Assembly (NCBI GenBank): GCA_002336245.1
Contig: DDDG01000029.1
Location: 62,001-126,000, forward strand
DNA: 64,000 bases
Direction: 5' to 3'
Source of the DNA: Flavobacteriales bacterium UBA1986
GTDB lineage: Bacteria > Bacteroidota > Bacteroidia > Flavobacteriales_G > Salibacteraceae
In this document: piece after piece, positions 42,708 to 51,149 of the stretch
How the letters are laid out: each line of letters starts with the position of its first letter
How positions within the stretch are numbered: the first letter of the stretch is position 1
Made by a program: the position numbers and the translations under genes
Notes under the pieces: model-generated
What the model was told of the DNA's origin: nothing
Seen by the model: the letters and a program-made list of their open reading frames with translations, nothing else
Databases searched by the model: none

Positions 42708-44240
42708 TTAATGTTTGAAATGACGTGTTCCCGTCATTACCATACTCATTTGGTGTGCGTCGCAAAAGTCAATCGACTCTTGGTCTTTGATCGATCCACC
42801 CGGTTGAATTACTGCGCGTATGCCCGCTTTAAAGGCAATCTCAACGCAATCTGGGAATGGAAAAAATGCATCAGAAGCCATTACAGCGCCCTCCAAATCA
42901 AAGTCAAATTTACGTGCCTTTTCGATAGCTTGTTGCAAAGCATCCACTCTACTTGTTTGGCCCGTTCCACTTGCGAGCAATTGCCTGCCTTTGGCAAGCA
43001 CAATCGTATTCGATTTGGTGTGCTTTACAAGTTTGTTCGCGAAGAGAAGATCGACAATTTCTTCGGTACTTGGTGCTTTATTAGTTGAAGTGCTTAAAAC
43101 TGATTCATCCTCACTCAGCACATCTCGATCTTGAACCAAGTATCCGTTCAATGCGGTACGCAACATTTTATTTGGAAGGTCGAATTTCAGCTGTTCAAGA
43201 ATGACTCGGTTTTTCTTTTGCTGAAGAATTTCAAGTGCTTTCGACGAGTACGATGGAGCAATGACAACCTCAAAAAACAACTTGTGCATCTTTTCTGCTG
43301 TCGCTTCATCAACTTCTCTATTGGAAATTAATACTCCGCCAAATGCAGATGTAGGGTCTCCAGCAAGAGCATTTTCCCAGGCTTGAGATAAAATAGGCCG
43401 GCAAGCCAAACCACAGGCATTGTTGTGCTTTAGAATTGCAATCGTTGGTTCTTCTTCCAAAAAATCCTGCATCAAGGATACTGCAGCATCCACATCGAGA
43501 AGGTTATTGTACGAAAGTTCCTTTCCATGAAGCTGAGTAAAAAGCCCGTCTAAGTCTCCTACGAATTGAGCCACCTGATGAGGATTCTCTCCATAGCGCA
43601 AAGTTTTGCCTCCCGAACTGGAAACCCTCAATTCGTCGAGTTGTGCACTTTGATTGAAATAACCATAAATAGCGGAATCGTAATGCGCACTTTGAGCAAA
43701 GGCCTGAGCTGCATATCGTTGACGAATACCGCGATCAATTACACCCTGATTCGCTTCGAGTTGAATTAGGCAATCGCTGTATTGATCTTTGGAAGAAATG
43801 GTCCAAACATCGTTGAAGTTTTTTGCGGCAGCTCGAATTAAGCTGATGCCGCCAATGTCAATTTTCTCAATGATGCTCGATTCATCGTCAGTAGATTTTA
43901 ATGTTTCCTCGAAGGGATATAAATCGACAATTACCAAGTCGATGGCAGGAATTTCATGATCAACTGCTTCTTTTTGGTCTGACGGTAAACTTCGTCTTTG
44001 AAGAATTCCACCAAACACTTTCGGATGTAAGGTTTTTACCCTTCCACCAAAAATGGAAGGAAAACCGGTCAGGACTTCAACAGCCTCAACCTGAATACCT
44101 AAGGACTCTAAAAGCGTTTGAGTACCACCTGTGGAATAAATCACAACTCCAAGTTGATCTAATTTCTTGGCGATTTCGTCCAAGCCAGATTTATCGAAAA
44201 CAGAAATTAGAGCTGATTTTATTTTCACTTTTTGGGTCAT
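42708..44240 (-). CDS. purH: Bifunctional AICAR formyltransferase/IMP cyclohydrolase
   Basis: A 510-aa enzyme of the last two purine steps. The N-terminal IMP cyclohydrolase domain starts ALISVFDKSGLDEIAKKL and contains GGRVKTLHPKVFGG; the formyltransferase part contains LRYGENPHQVAQF and LKHNNACGLA. The gene leads the cluster purH-mreB-mreC-mreD-mrdA-rodA, which is common in Bacteroidota. Confidence 0.97.
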   Translation of the reverse strand: MTQKVKIKSALISVFDKSGLDEIAKKLDQLGVVIYSTGGTQTLLESLGIQVEAVEVLTGFPSIFGGRVKTLHPKVFGGILQRRSLPSDQKEAVDHEIPAIDLVIVDLYPFEETLKSTDDESSIIEKIDIGGISLIRAAAKNFNDVWTISSKDQYSDCLIQLEANQGVIDRGIRQRYAAQAFAQSAHYDSAIYGYFNQSAQLDELRVSSSGGKTLRYGENPHQVAQFVGDLDGLFTQLHGKELSYNNLLDVDAAVSLMQDFLEEEPTIAILKHNNACGLACRPILSQAWENALAGDPTSAFGGVLISNREVDEATAEKMHKLFFEVVIAPSYSSKALEILQQKKNRVILEQLKFDLPNKMLRTALNGYLVQDRDVLSEDESVLSTSTNKAPSTEEIVDLLFANKLVKHTKSNTIVLAKGRQLLASGTGQTSRVDALQQAIEKARKFDFDLEGAVMASDAFFPFPDCVEIAFKAGIRAVIQPGGSIKDQESIDFCDAHQMSMVMTGTRHFKH

Positions 44241-44259
44241 AAATTTCCTTAGAATGCTG

Positions 44260-44290
44260 CAATGTTACTAAAGTTCAAACTCACAGCCAA
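44260..44290 (-). promoter_or_regulatory. Probable promoter of the purH-mre operon
   Basis: On the minus strand TTG (44290-44288), a 20-nt gap, then TAACATTG (44267-44260), which matches TAnnTTTG except for one base. Leader to the purH ATG is 19 nt. Confidence 0.5.
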
Positions 44291-44407
44291 CGTGCCTTAA
44301 GCCCATTTCTACGATTGTTGAAAAGTGAGTCGAAATGTTCATGAGGGGCATTTTTAGTAAAGCGTCTTTTTTTTGACCGACAACCAACCTTCCGATGGCT
44401 CATTTCG

Positions 44408-44427
44408 TATATCCTAAGTGGGATATA
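44408..44427. promoter_or_regulatory. Inverted repeat upstream of the ECF sigma factor gene
   Basis: TATATCC and GGATATA arms (7 nt each) with a 6-nt spacer, centred about 61 nt before the sigma-factor ATG. No standard TAnnTTTG element precedes this gene, so the repeat and its surroundings are candidates for a special or autoregulated promoter. Confidence 0.4.
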
Positions 44428-44478
44428 GCGGTCGTATGAAGTAACTTAGCTGATTCCAAAGTTGCCGTCAGGCTTAAA

Positions 44479-45051
44479 ATGAACATCGGGCTCGAACTCA
44501 TATCGAAATGTATAAAGCAAAACCGCAAGGCGCAGTTTAAGCTTTATCAGCAATGCTATCCTTTGCTGCTGGGCATTTGCTTGAGGTACGAGCACAACAA
44601 AGAAGACGCAGATCACATTGTGAATAAAGCCTTCTTGAAGATTTTAAATAACCTGTCGAGCTATGATTTGAATGTGCCCTTCGAGGCTTGGATTCGACGA
44701 ATAATGATCAATACTATTATTGATGAGTATCGCCGAAACAAAAAACATTCGCACGTAATTGCTTTCGAGGAGCTTGGAAATTTCAGTTCATCGAATGTGA
44801 TGGATTTCAACGATGCGACGAAACGTTTTGATGAACAGGATTTACTCAAGCTTCTGGATAAGCTTCCCACAGTGAGCAAGAAGGTATTTAACCTCTTTGC
44901 AATTGATGGATATCCTCACAAAGAAATTGCCGAGATGTTGAACATCTCTGAAGGAACGTCGAAGTGGCACGTTTCATTTGCAAGGAAAAAATTAAGAGAA
45001 CTTCTTGAGCTCAAGTTGGATCAGGAAGCTCGTAGACTAAGAAATTTATGA
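44479..45051 (+). CDS. ECF-type RNA polymerase sigma factor
   Basis: A 190-aa sigma-70 family protein. Region 2 (about residues 20-90) includes RYEHNKEDADHIVNKAFLKI and FEAWIRRIMINTIIDEYRR; region 4 (about 130-185) contains LPTVSKKVFNLFAIDG, HKEIAEMLNISEGTSKWHV and ARKKL, the HTH that contacts the -35 element. Cytoplasmic transcription initiation factor. The stop overlaps the start of the next gene, predicted to be its anti-sigma regulator. Target genes are not known; the own operon is a likely one. Confidence 0.95.
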   Translation: MNIGLELISKCIKQNRKAQFKLYQQCYPLLLGICLRYEHNKEDADHIVNKAFLKILNNLSSYDLNVPFEAWIRRIMINTIIDEYRRNKKHSHVIAFEELGNFSSSNVMDFNDATKRFDEQDLLKLLDKLPTVSKKVFNLFAIDGYPHKEIAEMLNISEGTSKWHVSFARKKLRELLELKLDQEARRLRNL

Positions 45052-46283
45052 CCGACAAGGAACTCGATCAGTTGTTCAAGAATGCTTTGGATCATCCCGT
45101 TGAGGGAGTAGATGCCAACGCCGCTTGGGCTGAGGCGAATTCCATGATTCGCGCAGAACAGGGTTTCGGGCTAAATCCGGAGATTCTTCTTCAATGGTCA
45201 ATTGGCGGTGTATTTCTTTTGGCTTTGATTGGAATGACCGTTTTGAATTCAGATGCTCTGGTGGAGTATGAGCCCACCAATCTGAGTTACAAGGTTGGAA
45301 GCATTGAAAGTGTCAATGAGCTCTTCGCGAGTTCTTCAGAAGTACAAGTCTCTTCGAACGAAAACGCACCTGAGGCCAGAGCAAAAACTTTGTTGGCCGT
45401 GTTGAGGACGGAGTCTAAAATTCAAAACAAGGATGGAAATTCTTTTGAAGCTCCTGGATCTGTTCCTCTTGAGGATGAAATTTTGGGTGAAGAGATGGCG
45501 AAAGCAGCAAATGTTCGTTTAGACGAATTCGCAATTATGGCGAACGACCTCATTCCGACAACCTTAATGGATGAAATGCCCGTGATTGACTTCGAATCGT
45601 ATCATTCTAATTCGCGTTTAGCGAGCTTTAAAGAGCTCCCGTTCAGCGATTTTGTAAAACCCAAAAAGACAGCCAGCTACCTTGCTTTAACTGCCGGCGC
45701 AACCTTATCTAGAGGAATGGTGCAAGATGGGAGTCAGGGAAGCAACACGGGTACTTTTCAGAGAATTGGATTGACATACGTTCATGGTCTAACGGAAAAA
45801 CTCAGCGCCGGTGTTGGATTTGAATACTACAGCATGAGCGGTAAGGGACTCGAATTGTCATACGACAGTTTGAACTACGGATTTGGTTACAACAAAACGA
45901 CCCAAACCATCCGTCCAAATTCGCTCCACTATTTATCTATCCCAGTGGAAGTTCTCTTCCAAGTGGCACCAAAACATCAATTCGCACTTGGGGCCGACTT
46001 TGCTTACCTCATGAATGTTCATTCACAACTTGAGGAATCGCAGTTGAATGACTTTGGAGAAGTGGTCGTTTCGAATCAAAAATCTTGGGGATACTTAGCG
46101 GGCTTAAAAGGTTTTAATGCAACAGCATCCTTGGCCTACTCGTATAATCTAAATAGTCAGCTTGACCTTCACGCCATGATGAATTATGGATTGATGAATG
46201 TGCATGAAGAAGCTCAAACCAACTACATGAATAGAATGCGCTACAGCTTAGGTATTGTATTTAAACTGAAACAATTCGAATGA
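45048..46283 (+). CDS. Putative dual membrane-spanning anti-sigma factor with outer-membrane barrel
   Basis: A 411-aa protein with three parts: a cytoplasmic N-terminus (residues 1-45, with KELDQLFKNALDH and DANAAWAEAN, like the short sigma-binding tails of Bacteroidota anti-sigmas); one helix (about 46-66, LLQWSIGGVFLLALIGMTVL); a low-complexity acidic linker of about 140 residues (67-207); and a beta-barrel (about 208-411) with PorV/OmpA-like alternating strands such as RIGLTYVHGLTEKLSAGVGF. This could cross both membranes. Anti-sigma factors of this plan (Dma) are described in Bacteroides. No signal peptidase site is seen, so it is not a simple exported porin. Confidence 0.75.
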   Translation: MTDKELDQLFKNALDHPVEGVDANAAWAEANSMIRAEQGFGLNPEILLQWSIGGVFLLALIGMTVLNSDALVEYEPTNLSYKVGSIESVNELFASSSEVQVSSNENAPEARAKTLLAVLRTESKIQNKDGNSFEAPGSVPLEDEILGEEMAKAANVRLDEFAIMANDLIPTTLMDEMPVIDFESYHSNSRLASFKELPFSDFVKPKKTASYLALTAGATLSRGMVQDGSQGSNTGTFQRIGLTYVHGLTEKLSAGVGFEYYSMSGKGLELSYDSLNYGFGYNKTTQTIRPNSLHYLSIPVEVLFQVAPKHQFALGADFAYLMNVHSQLEESQLNDFGEVVVSNQKSWGYLAGLKGFNATASLAYSYNLNSQLDLHAMMNYGLMNVHEEAQTNYMNRMRYSLGIVFKLKQFE

Positions 46284-47410
46284 AATTGACCATTGCCATA
46301 TTGTTTGTTGCCCTTTTATCAATTTCCTGCGATAGAACGAAAGAACCTTTAGTGTATGAAGGGGATGTGGTTTTTAGCGTAGAAGCTCAAATAGGTTCAG
46401 AGGATGTCACAATCGAAGCTGGTAAGGACGATTACTATATGTACACTGCTTATGAACAAGACGAGCGCGGTATGTACAGCTTCATTGGAGAACTCAAAAA
46501 GAAAGGGGAAGACGGACACGGCTTTAAATTTCTCGTCAATGATGTAGAGTTCTCGCAAAAGGGAGAAAGCAGTCATGTTGAAGAGGCCTTGAAACCTGAA
46601 GCATACGAGTTTGAGCGCCCACCTGAGCAGGTTGACTTTTTAAAGGTCACATTAGAACCAAATGAATGGCATGCCAATTCAAACGATAAGATTAGTTACC
46701 AATGGACCGACAAAAATGGTCGTGTGGCAGTCACTAGGAGTGCTGAGTTCTACTACAGAAAAGAGAATTTCGATGCGACGGAAGTCTGCCTAGAAATGGT
46801 TAATGAAAGTCAGGGCGTTCGTCGAACAGCCTGCAACGTTGTGTATTACGACAATGATTGTGAAGCGGAATTTGACTTTGATCACATTTCCAATTCGTTC
46901 AACTTTTTCGTCAATAATCCCGACCCAACTGCTTTTTATCTCTGGATTTTCTCAAGCAATGGAGGTGCTCAGCCGATGGAAGGTTCACAGGTTCAGGTTG
47001 AATACATTCCGATGGTGATGGACGAAGTTTGTTTGACTTCTGGAAAAACCGGAGAGTGTGGACGTGTTTGGTGTCAGAATGTAATTGTAGATTCTTCGGC
47101 CGTCGTATCGATTGCCAATATGGATTACAGCATTTCGGAAGTTCTTCTTGAAGCGGAACAGGCCTATCCTTTAGGGCAGTTTAGAATGGAGTACACCGAC
47201 CCAAGCGGGAAAGTATATCGTTCCGAAGAGGGCTTACAGGGAGCAAATTCAGAGTTTAGAATTTTGGATGTTTCTGAGTACGACGACAACGAACTGGGTC
47301 AAAAAACAATGAAATTGAGCATTTCTTTGACCTGTGATCTTCAAGGCGAAGATGGAAGCATCATGCACATCGAGAACATGGAGGGAACCATCGCGATGGC
47401 TCACCCGTGA
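46280..47410 (+). CDS. Unknown lipoprotein of the sigma-factor operon
   Basis: A 376-aa protein with a lipoprotein signal ending LLSISC (Cys17), then a mature beta-rich protein with at least eight further cysteines (for example CLEM, RTAC, DNDC, ECGRVWC, LTCDL). No family is recognised. Its start overlaps the stop of the putative anti-sigma factor (ATGA), so it is co-translated with sigma and anti-sigma and may be a ligand-binding or stress-sensing part, or an effector. Its last 10 bases overlap trpS on the other strand. Confidence 0.75.
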   Translation: MKLTIAILFVALLSISCDRTKEPLVYEGDVVFSVEAQIGSEDVTIEAGKDDYYMYTAYEQDERGMYSFIGELKKKGEDGHGFKFLVNDVEFSQKGESSHVEEALKPEAYEFERPPEQVDFLKVTLEPNEWHANSNDKISYQWTDKNGRVAVTRSAEFYYRKENFDATEVCLEMVNESQGVRRTACNVVYYDNDCEAEFDFDHISNSFNFFVNNPDPTAFYLWIFSSNGGAQPMEGSQVQVEYIPMVMDEVCLTSGKTGECGRVWCQNVIVDSSAVVSIANMDYSISEVLLEAEQAYPLGQFRMEYTDPSGKVYRSEEGLQGANSEFRILDVSEYDDNELGQKTMKLSISLTCDLQGEDGSIMHIENMEGTIAMAHP

Positions 47411-48378
47411 TGGTATCCGATTTTCTTTTTGACTCTCTCCAAAACGCCTAAGCCAATAGCGCGAGCTTTTTCAGCACCCTTTTTTAATTCCAGCTCAAGA
47501 AGATCTTGGTTCTCCATGAAGTGCTGATACTTTGCTCGAGGGCCTTCGAAGCGATGGCGAATCAACTCAAACAATTCCTGTTTGGCATGGCCATAACCAT
47601 AACCTCCAGCCAGATAGTTGGCACGCATTGCTGCAATTTTTTCTTTCGAAGCCATCAAACTGTATAGCGCAAAAACATTGCAGGTGTCCGGATCTTTTGG
47701 CTCTTCCAACGGAGTGCTGTCGGTTTCTATACCCATCACTTGCTTGCGCAGCTTTTTATCCGATTCAAACACATTGATCGTGTTGCCGTAGGACTTGCTC
47801 ATTTTCTGTCCATTGGTTCCGGGAACAACCATCACGTTCGTGTCAATCTTGGCTTCGGGCATAACAAAAGTTTCCCCGTATTTTCTGTTGAAGGCAGCTG
47901 CTATGTCTCTCGTGATTTCCAAATGTTGCTTCTGATCTTTTCCAACAGGAACATAGTTGCTATCGTACATCAAAATGTCGCAGGCCATGAGAACTGGATA
48001 TACAAAGAGGCCAGTGTTCACGTCGTGCAGGCGATCCGATTTGTCCTTGAATGAATGCGCGTTCGCCAACATTGGATATGGAGTGAAGCAGCTCATGTAC
48101 CAGGTCAATTCGGTTACTTGTGGAATGTCCGACTGGCGGTAAAAAATGTTTTTCTCGGTATCGAAATCGAAGGCCAACCAGGCCGCGGCAACACTGTAAG
48201 TATTATGCTTGAGCACTTCAGGGTCTTTTATTGCTGTAAGCGAATGCATGTCAGCAATGAAAAAGAGCGCTTCGTTTTTGGGATCTTGAGAAAGTTCCAT
48301 TCCGGGTAAAATAGCGCCCAGAATATTCCCCAAATGAGGGACGCCGGTCGCTTGTATTCCTGTTAGTATTCGTGCCAT
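47401..48378 (-). CDS. trpS: Tryptophanyl-tRNA synthetase
   Basis: A 325-aa class I aminoacyl-tRNA synthetase. The HIGH-type motif is GVPHLGN near residues 10-16 and the KMSKS motif is in GQKMSKSYGN. PVLMACDILMYDSNYVPVG is the family-specific stretch. An in-frame TTG at 48405 would add nine residues but the ATG at 48378 matches the common start ARILTGIQATG. Promoter element TACATTTG lies 14 nt upstream. Confidence 0.97.
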   Translation of the reverse strand: MARILTGIQATGVPHLGNILGAILPGMELSQDPKNEALFFIADMHSLTAIKDPEVLKHNTYSVAAAWLAFDFDTEKNIFYRQSDIPQVTELTWYMSCFTPYPMLANAHSFKDKSDRLHDVNTGLFVYPVLMACDILMYDSNYVPVGKDQKQHLEITRDIAAAFNRKYGETFVMPEAKIDTNVMVVPGTNGQKMSKSYGNTINVFESDKKLRKQVMGIETDSTPLEEPKDPDTCNVFALYSLMASKEKIAAMRANYLAGGYGYGHAKQELFELIRHRFEGPRAKYQHFMENQDLLELELKKGAEKARAIGLGVLERVKKKIGYHHG

Positions 48379-48392
48379 ATCAATCGGTCGGG

Positions 48393-48400
48393 CAAATGTA
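48393..48400 (-). promoter_or_regulatory. -7 element TACATTTG of trpS
   Basis: Exact TAnnTTTG on the minus strand, ending 14 nt before the trpS ATG. Confidence 0.6.
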
Positions 48401-48466
48401 GCCAAACTAACATCTTTTGCCCCCCTGAATAAGTGGGCTGAAAGGCCGCCGCCTTCATGGGTTTAC

Positions 48467-48474
48467 TAAATTTG
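48467..48474 (+). promoter_or_regulatory. -7 element TAAATTTG of the plsC operon
   Basis: Exact TAnnTTTG, 19 nt ahead of the GTG start of the acyltransferase gene. Confidence 0.5.
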
Positions 48475-48493
48475 CAGACTGATTTTTAAGCTG

Positions 48494-49240
48494 GTGTCAA
48501 GGATCCTTCAACCATTTGTGGTTTTGTGGAAGTTTTACTTCTTCTTCCTCTTCATCGTGATTTTGCTATTGTTCTATCCCTTCTTTAGAGTTTTACTCAA
48601 CGATCGGAAGAACTTCCCTACGGTTTTAAAGCTCATGCGCATATGGGGTGGAAGTTTGCACCGCCTCGGGGGCGTTTACATTCAGCACCTTGTAAAACCC
48701 ATTTTCCCCGACCCACCTTACATCGTTTGTCCGAATCATTCGAGCTATCTCGACATTGTATTGATGTACACTCTCATTCCAGACTATTTCATCTTTATGG
48801 GAAAAGATGAGATTAAAGATTGGCCTCTTTTTCACATTCTGTTTACAAAGGGCATGAACATTCTTGTTGAGCGCTCGAGCAGAACAGCTTCGCACAAGGC
48901 TTTTTTAAAGGCTGGAGAAGAACTTGATCGTGGTTCTGTGGTCATTATTTTTCCTGAAGGAACAATTCCCCCAAATGCTCCTACAATGAAGATTTTTAAA
49001 AATGGCGCCTTCAAATTGGCGATGGAGAAAAACGTTCCCATCGTGCCAATAAGTTTTCGCACGAACTGGAAATTACTTCAATCGGGGGCAATATTAAAGT
49101 CAAGAGGTCGTCCTGGATTATCGAAAGTATATGTTCATAAGGCGATTCTTCCAAAAGAGAATTCAGACGAGGAATTTTCACGCCTGCGCCAAACAACCTT
49201 TGACACAATAAACAGCCAGTTGGAACGCCATGAAGATTGA
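48494..49240 (+). CDS. plsC: 1-acyl-sn-glycerol-3-phosphate acyltransferase family protein
   Basis: A 248-aa membrane-associated acyltransferase of phospholipid synthesis that acylates lysophosphatidic acid. The catalytic NHSSYLD (H-x4-D type) is in CPNHSSYLDIVLM, and IIFPEGTIPP is the second acyltransferase block. The start is GTG: no ATG occurs before residue 48, and the GTG start keeps the N-terminal membrane helix (residues 10-30). It overlaps gatC by 11 nt. Confidence 0.88.
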   Translation: MSRILQPFVVLWKFYFFFLFIVILLLFYPFFRVLLNDRKNFPTVLKLMRIWGGSLHRLGGVYIQHLVKPIFPDPPYIVCPNHSSYLDIVLMYTLIPDYFIFMGKDEIKDWPLFHILFTKGMNILVERSSRTASHKAFLKAGEELDRGSVVIIFPEGTIPPNAPTMKIFKNGAFKLAMEKNVPIVPISFRTNWKLLQSGAILKSRGRPGLSKVYVHKAILPKENSDEEFSRLRQTTFDTINSQLERHED

Positions 49241-49526
49241 TGATGCACTAATTGATAAGTTGTCTGAACTCGCCAAGCTTGAATTTGTTGGAGAGGAAAG
49301 GGAACGCATTAAAAGCGATTTGAGTCGGATGCTTCAATTTGTAGAAAAACTGAAAGAGATAGATACTGAGGGAGTAAATCCTTTGATTCACCTTACCGAA
49401 GAATATGGATCTCTTCGCGAGGACAGAGCAGAGAATACCTTGAGTAAAGGCGACGCTTTAAAAAACGCTCCTTCTGCCAATTCCGACTATTTTAAAGTTC
49501 CAAAAGTTTTGAAGAAAGGCGAATGA
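49230..49526 (+). CDS. gatC: Asp-tRNA(Asn)/Glu-tRNA(Gln) amidotransferase subunit C
   Basis: A 98-aa protein with the GatC pattern KLSELAKLEFVGEERERIKSDL at its start and LREDRAEN in the middle. GatC stabilises GatA-GatB in the transamidation of mischarged tRNA. gatA and gatB are elsewhere. ATGA overlap with the S41 protease gene. Confidence 0.95.
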   Translation: MKIDDALIDKLSELAKLEFVGEERERIKSDLSRMLQFVEKLKEIDTEGVNPLIHLTEEYGSLREDRAENTLSKGDALKNAPSANSDYFKVPKVLKKGE

Positions 49527-51139
49527 GTCGGAGCGATTACAAACCGGGCGTCTTCATGCCGATCATCCTTTCAGGAATATTTGTGCTGGGCTTTCTGATT
49601 GGAAATTTTTACAATCAGGGAGACTCAAGTTCAAGCATTTTACCTAATTCCGATAGCCGGTCGTTCAACAAGCTCAATGATGTAATGACCTACATCGATC
49701 AGGAGTATGTAGACAGCATCGAACGTCAAAAGCTTACAGATAAACTCATATCATACTTACTTCAAGAACTCGATCCTCACTCGTACTATATGAGTTCCGA
49801 GGAAGCCAATAGAATGAACGAACCTCTGGAAGGTGGCTTCGATGGTATTGGGGTTCAGTTCAGAATTCAAAATGACACAGTGGTTGTTGTAAACCCAGTG
49901 GTGGGTGGCCCTTCCGAGAAACTTGGAATTCGTGCCGGTGATCGCATCGTAGAAGTCGATGGTGAATTGATGGCAGGCAATGGTGTGACGAACAGTAAGG
50001 TCATGAAAATGCTCAAGGGTCCGCGTGGGACAAAAGTTGCCGTGGGAATCCGTCGCAATCGAAAAATCGACTTGTTGGATTTTGTCATCACCCGCGACCG
50101 CATTCCAATTACGAGCCTCGATGTAAGCTATATGATCGATGGTAAGACTGGCTACATCAAGGTTGCTCGTTTTTCAAGAAATACCGGAGCCGAATTCAGA
50201 GAAGCAAGCTTGACCTTGTTAGAGGCTGGAATGGAACGATTGATTCTTGACCTACGCGGAAATGGCGGCGGCATACTCTATTCTGCGGCTCAGATGGCAG
50301 ATGAGTTTCTTGCAGATAATCAGCTCATCGTTTACACGGAAGGAAAGTCTAGAAAGCGTGAAAACCATTACGCAACCTCAGAAGGGGAATTGGAAGGAGT
50401 GAAAGTGGCTGTTCTTATCGACGAGTCCTCAGCCAGTGCGAGCGAAATCATCGCAGGCGCCATTCAAGACAACGATCGGGGTACCATTGTAGGTCGACGA
50501 TCTTTTGGAAAGGGCTTGGTTCAAGAACAGAGCAATTGGCCAGACGGCTCAGCGACGCGGTTGACCATTGCAAGGTACTATACGCCAACAGGCCGATGCA
50601 TTCAGAAGCCATATGAAAATGGCACTGACGCCTACAACGAACATTACCTAGAGCGCTTTAAAAATGGAGAGCTGAGCAGCGCCGATAGCATTCCGGTAAA
50701 CGATACGTTGAAGTACACGACTCCGGGTGGAAAGGTTGTTTACGGGGGTGGCGGAATTGTGCCGGATATTTTTGTTCCGATTGATACAAGTGGGGGTTCA
50801 CGCTACCTTACGGAGTTGTTTTATTCAGGACAGCTGTATGATTTCTGCTTCGATTATGCGGATCAAAATAGAGATGGGCTAGCAGCCTACTCCGATGCCC
50901 AGGAATTCATCAATGACTTTAAAATTACAGAGGAACTGCTCAATGAGTTTGTTGCCTATGGTGAAAGCAATGGTGTTATGAAGAATGAGGAGGAGTTTAT
51001 GCGCTCATTAGACATCATTCGCTTGCGATTAAAAGCTGGTATAGCGCGCAATATTTGGGGAGATCCCGCATTTTACCCCATTCTCAACGAGAATGACCCT
51101 GCCATTCTGAAAGCTGTAATAGCTTTGGAAGAAGAATAG
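49523..51139 (+). CDS. S41-family C-terminal processing peptidase
   Basis: A 538-aa protease with an N-terminal membrane anchor (about residues 11-30), a PDZ domain (about 100-180) and the S41 catalytic domain with the Ser-Lys dyad S305 (in ESSASASEI) and K330 (in RSFGKG). The spacing of 25 residues matches Prc/CtpA. Bacteroidota carry several copies; it degrades or processes C-terminal ends of periplasmic proteins. C-terminus extends beyond the usual domain with a helical region. Confidence 0.93.
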   Translation: MSRSDYKPGVFMPIILSGIFVLGFLIGNFYNQGDSSSSILPNSDSRSFNKLNDVMTYIDQEYVDSIERQKLTDKLISYLLQELDPHSYYMSSEEANRMNEPLEGGFDGIGVQFRIQNDTVVVVNPVVGGPSEKLGIRAGDRIVEVDGELMAGNGVTNSKVMKMLKGPRGTKVAVGIRRNRKIDLLDFVITRDRIPITSLDVSYMIDGKTGYIKVARFSRNTGAEFREASLTLLEAGMERLILDLRGNGGGILYSAAQMADEFLADNQLIVYTEGKSRKRENHYATSEGELEGVKVAVLIDESSASASEIIAGAIQDNDRGTIVGRRSFGKGLVQEQSNWPDGSATRLTIARYYTPTGRCIQKPYENGTDAYNEHYLERFKNGELSSADSIPVNDTLKYTTPGGKVVYGGGGIVPDIFVPIDTSGGSRYLTELFYSGQLYDFCFDYADQNRDGLAAYSDAQEFINDFKITEELLNEFVAYGESNGVMKNEEEFMRSLDIIRLRLKAGIARNIWGDPAFYPILNENDPAILKAVIALEEE

Positions 51140-51149
51140 TGCTGAAAGA

